This document shows, one piece after another, positions 53,940-64,000 of a DNA stretch of 64,000 bases; positions within the stretch are counted from its first letter, which is position 1, and each line of letters starts with the position of its first letter. A program made the position numbers and the translations under genes. The stretch comes from Rhabdophis nuchalis (lineage: Eukaryota; Chordata; Lepidosauria; Squamata; Natricidae), in NCBI GenBank assembly GCA_039707465.1, contig CM077647.1:172234663-172298662 (forward strand), in the 5' to 3' direction. The notes under the pieces are model-generated. The model was not told the DNA's origin. It searched no databases and saw only the letters and a program-made list of their open reading frames with translations.

Positions 53940-54705
53940 GTGATGGGGGCGTTTCATCAGGTACGCCTGATGCGCCAATTGCGCCCCTTACTGGACCGGG
54001 CTGCCCTTCGCACAGTCACTCAGGCCCTCGTGACATCCCGACTGGACTACTGCAATGCTCTCTTCATGGGGCTTCCCTTGAGGTGCACTCGAAAGCTACA
54101 GTTAGTGCAGAATGCAGCCGCGCGGGTGATTATGGGAGCCTCTAGATGCTCCCACATAACACCAATCCTGTGCGAGCTGCACTGGCTTCCTGTGGTCTTT
54201 CGGGTGCGCTTCAAGGTCTTGACAACCATCTTCAAAGCGCTCCATGGGCCGGGACCTAGTTATATGCGAGACCGTCTTCTGCCCCATACATCCCTTAGAC
54301 CGATACGCTCCCACAGAGAGGGCCTTCTCCGGGTGCCATCGGCCGGACAATGCCGGCTGGCGACACCCACGGGAAGGGCCTTCTCTGTGGCGGGCCCTGC
54401 CCTTTGGAACGACCTATCCCCTGAACTCCGCACCATCACCGACTTCCGCCTCTTCCGCCAGTGTTTAAAAACACACTTATTTCATCAAGCCAGCCTAATA
54501 TAGCCTCCGCCGTGACTAATTTTAGATAATTTTAAATGGGGGATTTTAATTGGTTTTAGCGCAGGTTTTGCTATTTAATAGATTTTTAAATTTATATGTT
54601 TTGTACTATTTTTGTATGTTGTTTTTAAATTCCTGTGCGCCGCCCTGGGTCCTTTTGGAGAAGGGTGGGATATAAATTGAATAAAATTCAAAATTCAAAT
54701 GGTTA
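53940..54705 (+). mobile_element. L2-like LINE 3' fragment, open frame
   Basis: The 187-codon open frame encodes the end of an L2-type RT: SRLDYCNALFMGLPLRCT, LQLVQNAAARVIMGASRCSH and FSVAGPALWNDLSPEL. It is followed by a 3' UTR with CCTGTGCGCCGCCCTGGGTC and GGGTGGGATATAAATTG. Flanking comparison shows that about 400 bp present in B1 (46633-47033) is missing here. Confidence 0.82.
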
Positions 54706-55104
54706 AATCAAGGTTCAAAATTCCCAAATCCTATTTCCAGGCAATTCAAATCACCCTCCTCCTAGTCAAATAATATCAATCGAAATAACTAAAAAGCAGT
54801 TGTCCCAACAGAGAATCTGCTTGAATTTACAGCTTGCTATTCTGTTATGCAGAAACTCCCAAGTCTTTTGGCCTGCTTGCTTTCTTAATCGCTGAGTTAA
54901 TATGTTTTGAATTTCCCCCAACTTCAAAATATCTACCATATTTATGCATAAAAATTGTGAACATGGAGATCCGACAATTTTTTTAAAATTTCTTTGATGT
55001 GATTGGCACTCACAAAATACTAAGGTTAATTACGAAGGTTTAGAGTAACACTTTCCAATGTTCAAAGAATAATATAACCATCTTTATTTATTCATCTTGG
55101 AAAT

Positions 55105-55355
55105 TCAGATCATGGTTGTCTCAAAAGTACTTTTTCAAAAGGTAACTGGACATTTTGGTTTTTCCTTGAAGATGTTTTGTTTCTCATCCAAGAAGCTTCC
55201 TCAGTTCTTACTGGATGGTGGGGCAGATGGAACAATTAATTCTGAAAGGAAGAACAAATAATACTATCTTCCCCATGCCAACCAGTCAGAACTGTTGAAG
55301 CTTCTTGGATGGGAAGCAAAACATCATCAAGAAATTATGTTGCCTCTTGAAAAAG
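55105..55355. repeat. Imperfect inverted repeat (B2 copy)
   Basis: Paralogue of 47690-47990 with arms around CATCCAAGAAGCTTCC and GAAGCTTCTTGGATG. Confidence 0.65.
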
Positions 55356-55841
55356 CACATTTGGTTCCTCCTTTATTTAGTAAGATATATTTTTCTGCTT
55401 AAATGTGTTTTTCTTTTATTTCAGGAAAACAGAAGATGGCCAGTGTAATGTCTCATATATCAATCCAAAGACTGAAATGTAATGTAGTACATTACATTTG
55501 AAATGTAATGTGAAATGTAATGTGAATTTTGACATCACCTTATAGGCTTTCCATATACTTTTTGGCATAATATATTGCAAATGACAAAATGCATTTCCTT
55601 TTTTCATTAAATGTGTAGGAGTTATAAAAATATTAGTCAGTTTTCCAGACAGAACAATTTACATAAATAGAACAGTTCACACATTTTAAATGCACTATGC
55701 TTCCTTCCACCACCCTTCCTTCCTGTTTTGAGAGGTTTTTTTCTTCCTTTGGTTCTGTTTCTTAACTTTATTTGAAAATGTAACTTACACATAAGCAATA
55801 ATTTTTGAAATGTTACATGTTATCTGAGCTATTTTGAAATG

Positions 55842-56783
55842 ATGGAGCCTAGGAATATGTCCAGAGTACCTGAGTTCATCCTATTAGGAATTCCTTTTCT
55901 GTATGATTTTCACCGATTCTTCTTTGTGCTGGGTCTCTTCATGTACCTTGTAACCATCCTTGGGAATGGCTTCATCCTCATCATCGTCGCAATTGCGCCA
56001 CAACTTCAGACCCCGATGTATATCTTCCTCAGCAACCTTGCTTTCCTGGAGATCTGCTATACCTCCACTGCAGTACCCACATTACTACAGACGTTTATAC
56101 AAACCAGGACCACCATCTGTTTCCACTGTTGCTTTATTCAAGGGCTTTTTCACTTCTGTTTTGGTAGTACGGAACTTTTCATCCTCACCGCTATGGCCTT
56201 TGACCGCTATCTGGCCATCTGCAAGCCCCTTCATTATCCCATCATGATGTCTAAGCACGTGTGCCTTCAAATGTGTTTGGCCACCTGGTATGCCTCCTTT
56301 GTGATTATCTTTCCTAATTCTCTTATGGTTTGGAGACTGCCATTTTGCAAGTCCAATATTGTTGACCATTTCTTCTGCGATTTGGGTCCCCTGTTGAGCC
56401 TTGCCTGTGCAGACACTCATCTCATAGAGTTTCTCGGAATGTTGGGCGCCTTTCTTAGCGTTATTATGACCTTGATTCTCATCATTATGTCCTACCTTTT
56501 CATCATTGCCACCATCCTGCGTGTGCCTTCCGCCGTGGGACGGAAGAAGGCTTTCTCCACCTGTTCATCTCACCTGTTGGTGGTGTCCATATTATATGGC
56601 GCTCTTGCCTTCATGTACGTGAGGCCTGATGTCCACTCCTCAAACCACTTCACAAAAACTGTGGCGGTGTTGAACACCACTCTTACCCCAATGCTGAATC
56701 CTTTCATATACACCGTTCGGAATGCCGAAGTCAAAAAATCCATCCAGAATGCAATCCATAAAAGGAAAGGGATCTTAAATTGA
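55842..56783 (+). CDS. Olfactory receptor, class II, intact (array member 2)
   Basis: The 313-aa receptor begins MEPRNMSRVPEF; the ATG one codon upstream (55839) is also in frame, but the aligned start in the other two copies is 55842. Sequon N5-M-S, TM1 ILGNGFILI, LQTPMYIFLSN, ICYTSTAVP, MAFDRYLAICKPLHY, PFCKSNIVDHFFCD, KAFSTCSSH and PMLNPFIYTVRN are all present. Differences from member 1 are scattered substitutions with no indels. Pro-10 replaces the Thr of the other copies near the N-terminus, and IAPQLQT replaces IEPRLQT in the first intracellular loop. Confidence 0.95.
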   Translation: MEPRNMSRVPEFILLGIPFLYDFHRFFFVLGLFMYLVTILGNGFILIIVAIAPQLQTPMYIFLSNLAFLEICYTSTAVPTLLQTFIQTRTTICFHCCFIQGLFHFCFGSTELFILTAMAFDRYLAICKPLHYPIMMSKHVCLQMCLATWYASFVIIFPNSLMVWRLPFCKSNIVDHFFCDLGPLLSLACADTHLIEFLGMLGAFLSVIMTLILIIMSYLFIIATILRVPSAVGRKKAFSTCSSHLLVVSILYGALAFMYVRPDVHSSNHFTKTVAVLNTTLTPMLNPFIYTVRNAEVKKSIQNAIHKRKGILN

Positions 56784-56924
56784 GATAATGATTGGAACAA
56801 TAGTTCCTGGACTCTCAAATGTAGTACAAATAAGATGAAATTTAGAAGATTGTGGTATCGGTGACATTTTGAATGATGCAATCAGAATTCAATTGGTAAT
56901 AATTTTAGACTTAAAAACACGTCT

Positions 56925-57420
56925 AGTTGGATGAAAGAAGGACTAGGAGTTACATGATAACAGTGTTCCAATATCTCAGGGACTGCCACAAAGAAGAGGG
57001 AGTCAAGGTATTGTCCAAAGCACCTGAGGGCAGAACAAGAAGCAGTAGGTGAAAACTAACAAAGGAGAGAAGCAGCTTAGAACTGAGGAGAAATTTCCTG
57101 ACAGTTAGAACAATTAATCAGTGGAACAGCTTGCCTCCAGATGTTTTAAATGCTTCATTGGAAGTTTTTAAGAAGAGAGTGGACAACCATTTATCTGAAG
57201 TGGTGTAAGGTTTCCTGCCTAAGAAAGGAGTTCAATTAGAACATCTCCAAGATCACTTCCAAGTTTGTTATTCCCTATTCCCTATCCCATTCTATCCTAA
57301 ACTATTCCATTCTGTTTCATTCCATTCCATTCCAATCCAATCCAATCCAATCCAATCCAATCCAATCCAATCAATTTCCCTTCACTCCACTCCATTCAAA
57401 TTCCATTCCATTCTATTCTA
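56925..57420 (+). mobile_element. CR1 3' fragment with (CCAAT/ATTCC)n tail (B2 copy)
   Basis: Paralogue of 49500-49985. The tail has about ten CCAAT units at 57323-57371, differing from B1, so the array has evolved since duplication. Confidence 0.8.
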
Positions 57421-58449
57421 TGCAGCATAGATAGTCAACTTATGACTGTCAGGCCTGCAGCCATATTCCTTTTGGATCTTTGGCCTGCCACACTTTCTAT
57501 TATTCTACTATGCCTCTTTGATTGTGGGGAAATGGTGGGAGGGATTGTATGGAGTTAGTTGCTACGTAGCCTAAACAAAATTCCTTTCTGAGAGCCAAGG
57601 TCATCCTTTGTCTCTGCTCCTCTGCACCTGACCAGAACTAGATGGGTTGAACTGCCATCATGGCAGTGGAAGATGGGACTATGTGATGCACTTGAGGGTA
57701 TTGAGCAAGTTTCTTACTTGGGGCGGGGGAAACCAGGAAGCTTTCAGATTCAGGTTTTCCCAGATGTGCCAACATGGCTCCCTTAATAAATTGGAACCTT
57801 GAGCCTTGGACTCTTGATTTAATTTTTTTAATGCTACTTGGAACCCTGACAATGACCACAATGTGAGTCCAACATTTCTGTTGTTGAGACAACAGTTAGT
57901 AACATGGCCGTTAAGTGAATCTCTCTTTCCCATTGACTTTGTTTGTTGGAAAGTTGCCAATGGGGATCCCTGAAACATTGCAACCATCATAAAAATGAGC
58001 CATTTGTTAAGTGTCTGAATTTTGAGCACCTGGCCATGGGGATGCTGCAATGGTCATAAGTGTGAAACATGGTCGTAAGTCTCTTCTTCAGTGCTCTTAT
58101 CATTTCAAATGGTCACTAAACAAACGATTGTAATTTGAGGACTACATGTACAGATGCTCAATGTTTTTGAATGCTGAACATGAGGACAGCATGTCTTATG
58201 ATTCTTTTTTGTACCATCATAATCCTTAGTAAGAAATACACTTTTTTTATATGAAGGAAAATGGGTTTTGTTCTGCATTTATTGGAATTTATATCCCAAC
58301 TTTCTTCTTGAAAAAGCTGAATAAATTAAAGGGTGGGGAAGAATCATTTATTCCAAGCATATATACCAGACCACAAAAATATCTAGAGAATGAGCAAAGC
58401 TCAGATCAAACTGTATTACGATTTTGACATGCTTCTCTTTTATCTAGTC

Positions 58450-58676
58450 CAGGGGTTCTCAATCTGTGGTCCTTTGGTGGTCAAATGACCCTTTCCCAAG
58501 TGTCAGGAGCCCTTTGGGGGTCGAACAACCCTTTCGCAGGGGTCACCTAAGATAATTGGAAAACACATATTTTCGAAAAAATACTGAAAGCATAAAATAA
58601 TTTTATGGTTGGGAGTCATCACGACATGAGGAACTGTATTAAAGGTTCAAAGCATTAGGAAGGTTGTGACCCACTG
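58450..58676. mobile_element. SPIN-like hAT transposon (non-autonomous)
   Basis: The left end CAGGGGTTCTCAATCTGTGG, the block CCCTTTGGGGGTCGAACAAC, GGTCACCTAAG, GGAAAACACATAT, then TTTTATGGTTGGGAGTCATC, GAGGAACTGTATTAAAGG and the end GCATTAGGAAGGTTGTGACC-CACTG match, from memory, the SPIN non-autonomous consensus in order. Flanks ATCTAGTC (58442-58449) and ATCGTGTC (58677-58684) agree at six of eight. The paralogous site in B1 (about 51740) is empty. Confidence 0.78.
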
Positions 58677-59459
58677 ATCGTGTCAGTTTTCCATAAAAAG
58701 GAAGGGATCTCAAAGCCAAAAACTGAAACAATGCGACTGTTCTTTCCATGCACTGCTTTCCAGAATGAATTGATTACACTAGAACAAAAGTTCCCAAATC
58801 TTTTAATAGACATGTAATTTTGGACTTAATTGATCCTTTTCTTACATTTTAAATAATAATTTAAAAAAAACCTCAGAATGAACCTCAGTAAATGAATGAT
58901 TGTAAGTCGACAGCTACCTGTAAGGATAAACAAACACAATGCATATAGGAACAGTTTCCCCCAATTAATCTGCCCTCCTAATGACCAATCTTTTTTCTTC
59001 AGCTTGGCCTAGGTAATTTCAGAGGACCCATTTCCATTTTTTCAAAGTTGTTCTTTGAAGACATCCATACATAAACTACTAATTAACCTAAGGAAAACTA
59101 TTACATCAGTTATGATATCCTAGGGGAGCAATTAAGGAAATACAATTTTCTGACTATTCTGTTTTAGGAAAGAGAGTTATATGTAGAATCTTTCTGTGGT
59201 TAAATTGTCTTCAAAACATGTTTGATGATGGCAAGGAGGGTAAGAAATGAGATTTTATTATTGTTTTTCTTGTTAAACATGTTGTGGTTGACAATTTTGT
59301 ATACATCCTGTTGAAATGTCAATCTAAGCAGGTTTCTGCATTCTGAGTGCAGGTTCTTCTTATTGACATTAAGTATATCAATCAAATACATAAAACTTTG
59401 CTGTATGGAAATTGGCAAGGGTGAAACTAATTAAAATCTCAGGTTCAAGACAGAACATG

Positions 59460-60720
59460 AATAAGCATCAGAATAGAGCTGGAACGGACCTTGAGAGTCT
59501 TCTAGATAAAATAGATGCAACATTGAACTTGCTTGGGATTTAAGATGTGGAACTGAGAGAGATTTTTTTTTTAAAGGACATTACATTGTTTTGCTAAATC
59601 CTACTATGGAGACCCCTCTGCTAAGATCTAGCCACAAAGGAATAGGAGTTTCATAGACTCCCAGATTCTAGCAGTTGTCGATGTGATGGACAGATATATA
59701 TATATAGAGAGAGAGAGAGAGAAAGAGAGAGAAAGGAGAATCTCACCTGCTCTATCATTTTACAATTCTATGATTTGGTATTGGTTGGCTTAACTTTCAG
59801 ATGTAGAATTATCGATAAAGAAATCCATCACTGTCCTGTTTAAAGAATTCCCTGTATGGAGAGTCTCAGTCATCCAGATCATGTTTGTCCGTACAAGTAA
59901 CAGTGTGTGTGTCACCCACACCTACAGCAAAAATGAAGTCTGGAGTGCTCTGGGGTGTTGCAGTGAAGGGGCTTGTGTTGTGAAAGGGTGTTGGGCAATT
60001 TCTATTGTGACTTGGATCTTGAGTAAGGGGCTACCTAACATTCTGCCCTTTGCTGCATGGAGTTTTGAACTATCCTGTCTTGAATGGATTTCCAAATCTG
60101 CATTTCTAAAAGGTGCCTCCTCAGTTTCTGCTTGGGGACAGGGAGACTGGGGCTGCTTCCTGCCTCTAAAAAAACATGTTTCTCCATTTCTTTTCTAGGG
60201 AAATATAATATTCTCCCTTTTAAATATATTCCCCAAAATATTTCATTCTTTTACGAGGGAGGTTTTTCCACATCCCAAAGGTGCTTTCTTCCTAAAGGCA
60301 ACTGGAGGTTCTTGTTCTCCTTGAAAATGTTTTGCTCTCCAGAACTGAAGAAGTAAAAGAAAATCTTTCCTCTTTGGAAGCTTAAAAGTAGGTTACTATC
60401 TGCAACCTGATAAAGATTCGAGCAGGTCATAATTTGGGAATGCTTTGGCTTTGGGCTCCTTCAGTCAATCTGGAATCTCGTGAGATTATGGAGGGGGGTT
60501 TATCAGCAAGATCCCAGAGAAGGAAACAACTACTTTGAGTGAAGGGGAGAAAACACAAGATTCAGAGTCTCAAAAATGCAATGAACCATACTTCAATTTC
60601 ATTTTTAATCTTCGTGCTGCACAGTCCTATCAGTTCTTCTTCTCTAATGCTCAATCTTTCTCCTTTCCTCTCTCCCTTCTCCACCCACCCCCCAAATTTA
60701 GCCCCTATAATGGGATTAAA
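59460..60720. other. B3 region with no gene seen
   Basis: TATA/GA microsatellite at 59692-59735, a repeat block near 59858 (AGAGTCTCAGTCATCCAGAT) and low-similarity sequence. A 105-codon frame from 59881 has no recognisable similarity or OR features. Confidence 0.5.
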
Positions 60721-60721
60721 G

Positions 60722-61157
60722 AGTAACCAAGATGATTAGGGGACTGGAGACTAAAACATATGAAGAATGGTTGCAGGAAATGGGTGTGTCTAGTTTAATG
60801 AAAAGAAGGACCAGGGGAGACATGATAGCAGTGTTCCAATATCTCAGGGGTTGCCACAAAGAAGAGGGAGTCAAACTATTCACCAAGGCACCTGAGGGTA
60901 GAACAAGAAGCAATGGGTGGAAACTAATCAAGGAGAGAAGCAACTTAGAACTGAGGAGAAATTTCCTGACAGTTAGAACAATTAACCAGTGGAACAGCTT
61001 GCCTCCAAAATTTGTGAATGCCCCAACACTGGAAATCTTTAAGAAGATGTTGGATAACCTTTTGTCTGAAACGCTATAGAGCTTCCTGCCTAGGCAGGGG
61101 TTTGGACTAGAAGACCTCCAAGGTCCCTTCCAACTCTGCTATTGTATTGTATTGTAA
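60722..61157 (+). mobile_element. CR1 3' fragment, B3-specific
   Basis: Starts AGTAACCAAGATGATTAGGG. The frame is open through ETKTYEEWLQE and [18 protein letters not shown] to the stop at 61077; then the CR1 3' end and TATTG units follow. B1 and B2 lack it at this point. Confidence 0.88.
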
Positions 61158-61751
61158 ATTTAAAAGTAAAGCTTTCTTGGAGCTAAAATTAATTCCCCCG
61201 AGGTAAGTCAAGATTCAAATTTCCCCAATCCTATTTCCTGGCAATTCCAATCATCCTCCTGGCAGTCAAATAATGAAAAATAAGAATTAAAATCACTTAA
61301 AAAAAAAAGCCAGTTGTCCCAACAGAGAATCTGCTTATATTTAGAGCTGGCTATTCTGTTATGCAGAAACTCCTAAGTCTTTGGACTGTTTTCTTAATGG
61401 CTGGCTTAGGATGTTTTGAATTTTCCCAATTTTCAAAATATCTACTATTTTTAATGCCTAAAAATTGTTAACATGTTGATCTGACCATTTTATTTATATT
61501 TCTTTGATCTGATTGGCACTCACAAAGTAGTGAGATGATTGCAAAGGTTTAGAGTATCACTTTCCAATGCTCAAAGAATAACAATGGTATTGGTAAACGT
61601 TTGCCTGATTATTCAGATAAAATTAATATATTACTATTTCCATGACAATACCTTTTTGAGTCTTTCATTTGCTTTTATAGCAATCATAATTTTAGCATGT
61701 AGAGACCATTCCCATGTGAATATTCCAAAATCAATCCTGTATGTCAAAATG

Positions 61752-62648
61752 TTTGGCTGAAATTTCATTCAAAATTTCAGCCAAAAGCTCCTGATTTTCT
61801 TTGGTATATATATCTATATGTGTGGACATATTGACAAATCCACAAGATAAAAGTATAGATCTAATTGCCTCCTCTTCGTTGGCTTTCTTTAGTGTATCCG
61901 AGAGCTTAACTGCTCTTAAATACCCATCAACAATCCACTAACAATTTCCAGAGGCAACAGAATGTAACAAAGTAGCTTAAGAACTTCTTTGTTAGAGGAG
62001 GAGCAGAAACAAAGTAAAATAAAAGTATAGTCCTTGTTTAAGTTTTAAAAATGCGCAATAAAGTTTCACAAATATTCCTTAAGATTGTAGAAATAGTCAA
62101 AATTTCCAGATGTTAAGTAAAGGAGATTAGACGAAAAAAATGGTAAATAAATCAGCCATAGTCCATTCTCTTTCAGTGCAAGCGGAAATGGCTCTGTTCT
62201 TTGTTCTTACGCTTCAGTCCACCATTTCAAAGAGTTCTCTTAACAGGAGAAATCTGTCAATTTGGTTAAGTCCACTGCTTATTTCAAAATACAAAGCTTT
62301 AGTAAAAAAGAAAAAGTTTCTTTGTGAAGTGTTTCAAAACCAAGATAGCATGCCTTGCCAGTGTTTTACACTTTCACTTTAAAGTTCCTTTCAGCTCGGA
62401 AACTCTCTCATCACCTTACCCCCCCCCCGCAAAGAGGGGGGTCCCTTTCGTCGCCTTTCAGAAGCTTTTCTTCATGTCAGTCAGAGATCTTGCGAGATCT
62501 CTGTATCCAGCGAAGCTTACTTCCTGGTCACTGTTCCTCCAGGACAGCTTAGGTTCCTGCGGAACCACGGGGGAGACGAAAGTTCGACCGGGGTCCCTGC
62601 AGCTTAGAGACGTCCGTTTGTGCCGGCGCGAGTAGCTCGACCTTCTCT
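61752..62648. other. B3-specific insertion of unknown type, GC-rich at one end
   Basis: Sequence with no counterpart in B1 or B2. The right third (62400-62640) is much richer in C, G and CpG than its surroundings (CCGGCGCGAGTAGCTCGAC, GAAAGTTCGACCGGGG). A minus-strand LINE 5' UTR, perhaps L1, would explain a CpG-rich end, but I see no ORF to confirm it. Confidence 0.4.
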
Positions 62649-63088
62649 GCTGCTTAAATGTGTTCTTCTTTTATTTCAGGAAAACAGAAGATGGCCAGTG
62701 TAACCTCTCAAGCATCACACCCAAGGACAGAAATATAAAGTGGTGCATTATGCAAATTTTGACATTACCATGGAGATTTTCCATATACTTCTTCACATAA
62801 TATACTGAAAGTGATAAAATGCATTTCCTTTCTTCATTAAATGTGTAGGTGTTACAACAATAATAGTCAGATTTCCAGACAGACAAATGTAGATAAAGAT
62901 AACATTTCAGAAGATTTTGATGCACTGTGCTTCCTTATTCCACCCATCCTTCCTGCATTGAGATTTTTTTTTTCTTCCTTTGGTTCTGTTTCTTTAGTTG
63001 AAAATATAATGCACACATTGACAATAATTTTAGAAATTTTAGGTGCTATCTGAGCTATCACTAAGAAATCATTGGCCATTTTGAAGTG

Positions 63089-64000
63089 ATGGAGCCTAGG
63101 AATACGTCCAGAGTAACTGAGTTCCTCCTATTAGGAATTCCTTTTCTGTATGATTTTCACCGATTCTTCTTTGTGCTGGGTCTCTTCATGTACCTTGTAA
63201 CCATCCTTGGGAATGGCTTCATCCTCATCATCGTCGCAATTGAGCCAAGACTTCAGACCCCGATGTATATCTTCCTCAGCAACCTTGCTTTCCTAGAGAT
63301 CTGCTATACCTCCACTGCGGTACCCAAATTACTACAGACACTTATACAAACCAAAACAACCATCTGTTTCTACTGTTGCCTTACTCAAGTGTCTTTTCAC
63401 TTCTGTTTTGGTAGTACGGAGCTTTTCATCCTCACTGCTATGGCCTTTGACCGCTATCTGGCCATCTGCAAGCCCCTTCAGTATCCCATCATGATGTCCA
63501 AGCACGTGTGTCTTCAAATGTCTTTGGCCACCTGGTATGCCTCCTTTGTGATTATCTTTCCTAATGCTCTTATGATTTGGAGACTACCATTTTGCAAGTC
63601 CAATATTGTTGACCATTTCTTCTGCGATTTGGGTCCCCTGCTGAGCCTTGCCTGTGCGGACACTCATCTCATAGAGTTTCTCGGAATGTTGGGCGCCTTT
63701 CTCAGCGTGATTATGACCTTGCTTCTCATCATTCTGTCCTACATTTTCATCATTGCCACCATCCTGCGTGTTCCCTCCGCCATGGGACGGAAGAAGGCCT
63801 TCTCCACCTGCTCATCTCACCTGTTGGTGGTGTCCATATTATATGGCGCTCTTGCCTTCATGTATGTGAGGCCTGATGTCCACTCCTCAAACCACTTCAC
63901 AAGGACTGTGGCGGTCTTGAATACCACTCTTACCCCAATGCTGAATCCTTTCATATACACTGTTCGGAATGCTGAAGTAAAAAAAGCCGTCCAGAATGTA
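63089..64000 (+). CDS. Olfactory receptor, class II (array member 3), cut by window end
   Basis: The 304 codons run from MEPRNTSRVTEF with no stop or frameshift to the last base. Alignment with members 1 and 2 predicts nine more residues. Sequon N5-T-S is retained although Met-6 became Thr. TM1 ILGNGFILI, LQTPMYIFLSN, MAFDRYLAICKPLQY, PFCKSNIVDHFFCD, KAFSTCSSH and PMLNPFIYTVRN are intact. It is closer to member 2 than to member 1 in TM2 (ICYTSTAVP) and in ECL2. Private changes include CFYCCLTQVSFHF in TM3, where the others have IQGLFHF. Probably functional, pending the missing end. Confidence 0.93.
   Translation, partial: MEPRNTSRVTEFLLLGIPFLYDFHRFFFVLGLFMYLVTILGNGFILIIVAIEPRLQTPMYIFLSNLAFLEICYTSTAVPKLLQTLIQTKTTICFYCCLTQVSFHFCFGSTELFILTAMAFDRYLAICKPLQYPIMMSKHVCLQMSLATWYASFVIIFPNALMIWRLPFCKSNIVDHFFCDLGPLLSLACADTHLIEFLGMLGAFLSVIMTLLLIILSYIFIIATILRVPSAMGRKKAFSTCSSHLLVVSILYGALAFMYVRPDVHSSNHFTRTVAVLNTTLTPMLNPFIYTVRNAEVKKAVQNV

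Larger units (their letters stand above)
52011..58950 (+). repeat. Tandem OR unit B2
   Basis: Second unit, about 6.9 kb. Unit-specific: L2-like insertion at 53.94 kb and SPIN-like hAT at 58.45 kb. It lacks the B1 CR1, hairpin MITE and downstream L2-like copies. Confidence 0.85.
58951..64000 (+). repeat. Tandem OR unit B3, incomplete at window end
   Basis: Third unit, starting like B1 and B2. Unit-specific: CR1 3' fragment at 60.72 kb and an 0.9-kb insertion at 61.75 kb replacing the inverted-repeat region. Confidence 0.85.

Noticed and set aside
54047..54350. Minus-strand frames inside the 53.9-kb insertion
   Set aside because: Antisense to the L2-like RT frame, which explains the coding signal.
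59881..60198. 105-aa frame starting MFVRTSNSVC
   Set aside because: No motif, hydrophobic pattern or paralogue supports it; it begins in an interspersed repeat.
62324..62635. 103-aa frame in the CpG-rich B3 insertion
   Set aside because: No similarity recognised; short frames are expected in GC-rich sequence.

Overview
This is vertebrate nuclear DNA, most likely from a squamate reptile and probably a snake. The evidence is single-exon class II olfactory receptor (OR) genes, one immunoglobulin-type V segment with a recombination signal, and a repeat landscape of CR1, L1, L2-like and Rex1-like LINEs, a Sauria-type SINE, a DIRS-like element, hAT and mariner-like MITEs, one SPIN-like hAT copy, and very long tri- and tetranucleotide arrays. 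No prokaryotic-style gene, CRISPR array or operon is present.

Layout. 0-2.7 kb: hAT MITE, pyrimidine tract, SINE and L1 debris. 2.6-4.3 kb: a complete-looking VH-like segment (octamer promoter, leader exon, 1.18-kb intron, V exon, 23-bp-spacer RSS), plus strand. 4.6-5.1 kb: broken OR, minus strand. 5.2-9.7 kb: L1, SINE, DIRS-like, L2-like and CR1 fragments and microsatellites. 10.1-11.0 kb: intact OR, plus strand. 11.5-22.6 kb: repeats, including a CR1 with a complete 955-codon ORF2. 22.7-23.6 kb: intact OR, minus strand. 25.0-27.7 kb: hAT-like element split by an L1, with an unusually long flanking duplication. 28.0-32.5 and 35.6-41.5 kb: two copies of one segment, each with a minus-strand OR; the first is a pseudogene with one stop codon, the second is intact. 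43.9-64 kb: three head-to-tail units of about 7-8 kb, each with a plus-strand OR at 48.4, 55.8 and 63.1 kb; the last is cut by the window end nine codons before its expected stop.

In all there are eight OR loci: five complete ORFs, one truncated by the window edge but otherwise open, and two pseudogenes. The minus-strand ORs form one closely related group carrying GH instead of GN in TM1. The plus-strand array at 48-64 kb forms a second group, and the OR at 10.1 kb stands alone. The ORs would each act in sensory neurons and do not form a pathway together. The V segment is unrelated in function, but V segments beside ORs are known from the mammalian TRA/TRD locus.

Because several segments are duplicated, many transposon insertions can be compared with an empty paralogous site in the same window, which fixes their boundaries and relative age. 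I did not find a convincing new biological system. The most notable items are the V segment, the L1 with a ~317-bp flanking duplication, the SPIN-like insertion, the TM1 substitution shared by one OR group, and the DIRS-like recombinase remnant. Percent identities were not computed; similarity statements are by eye.
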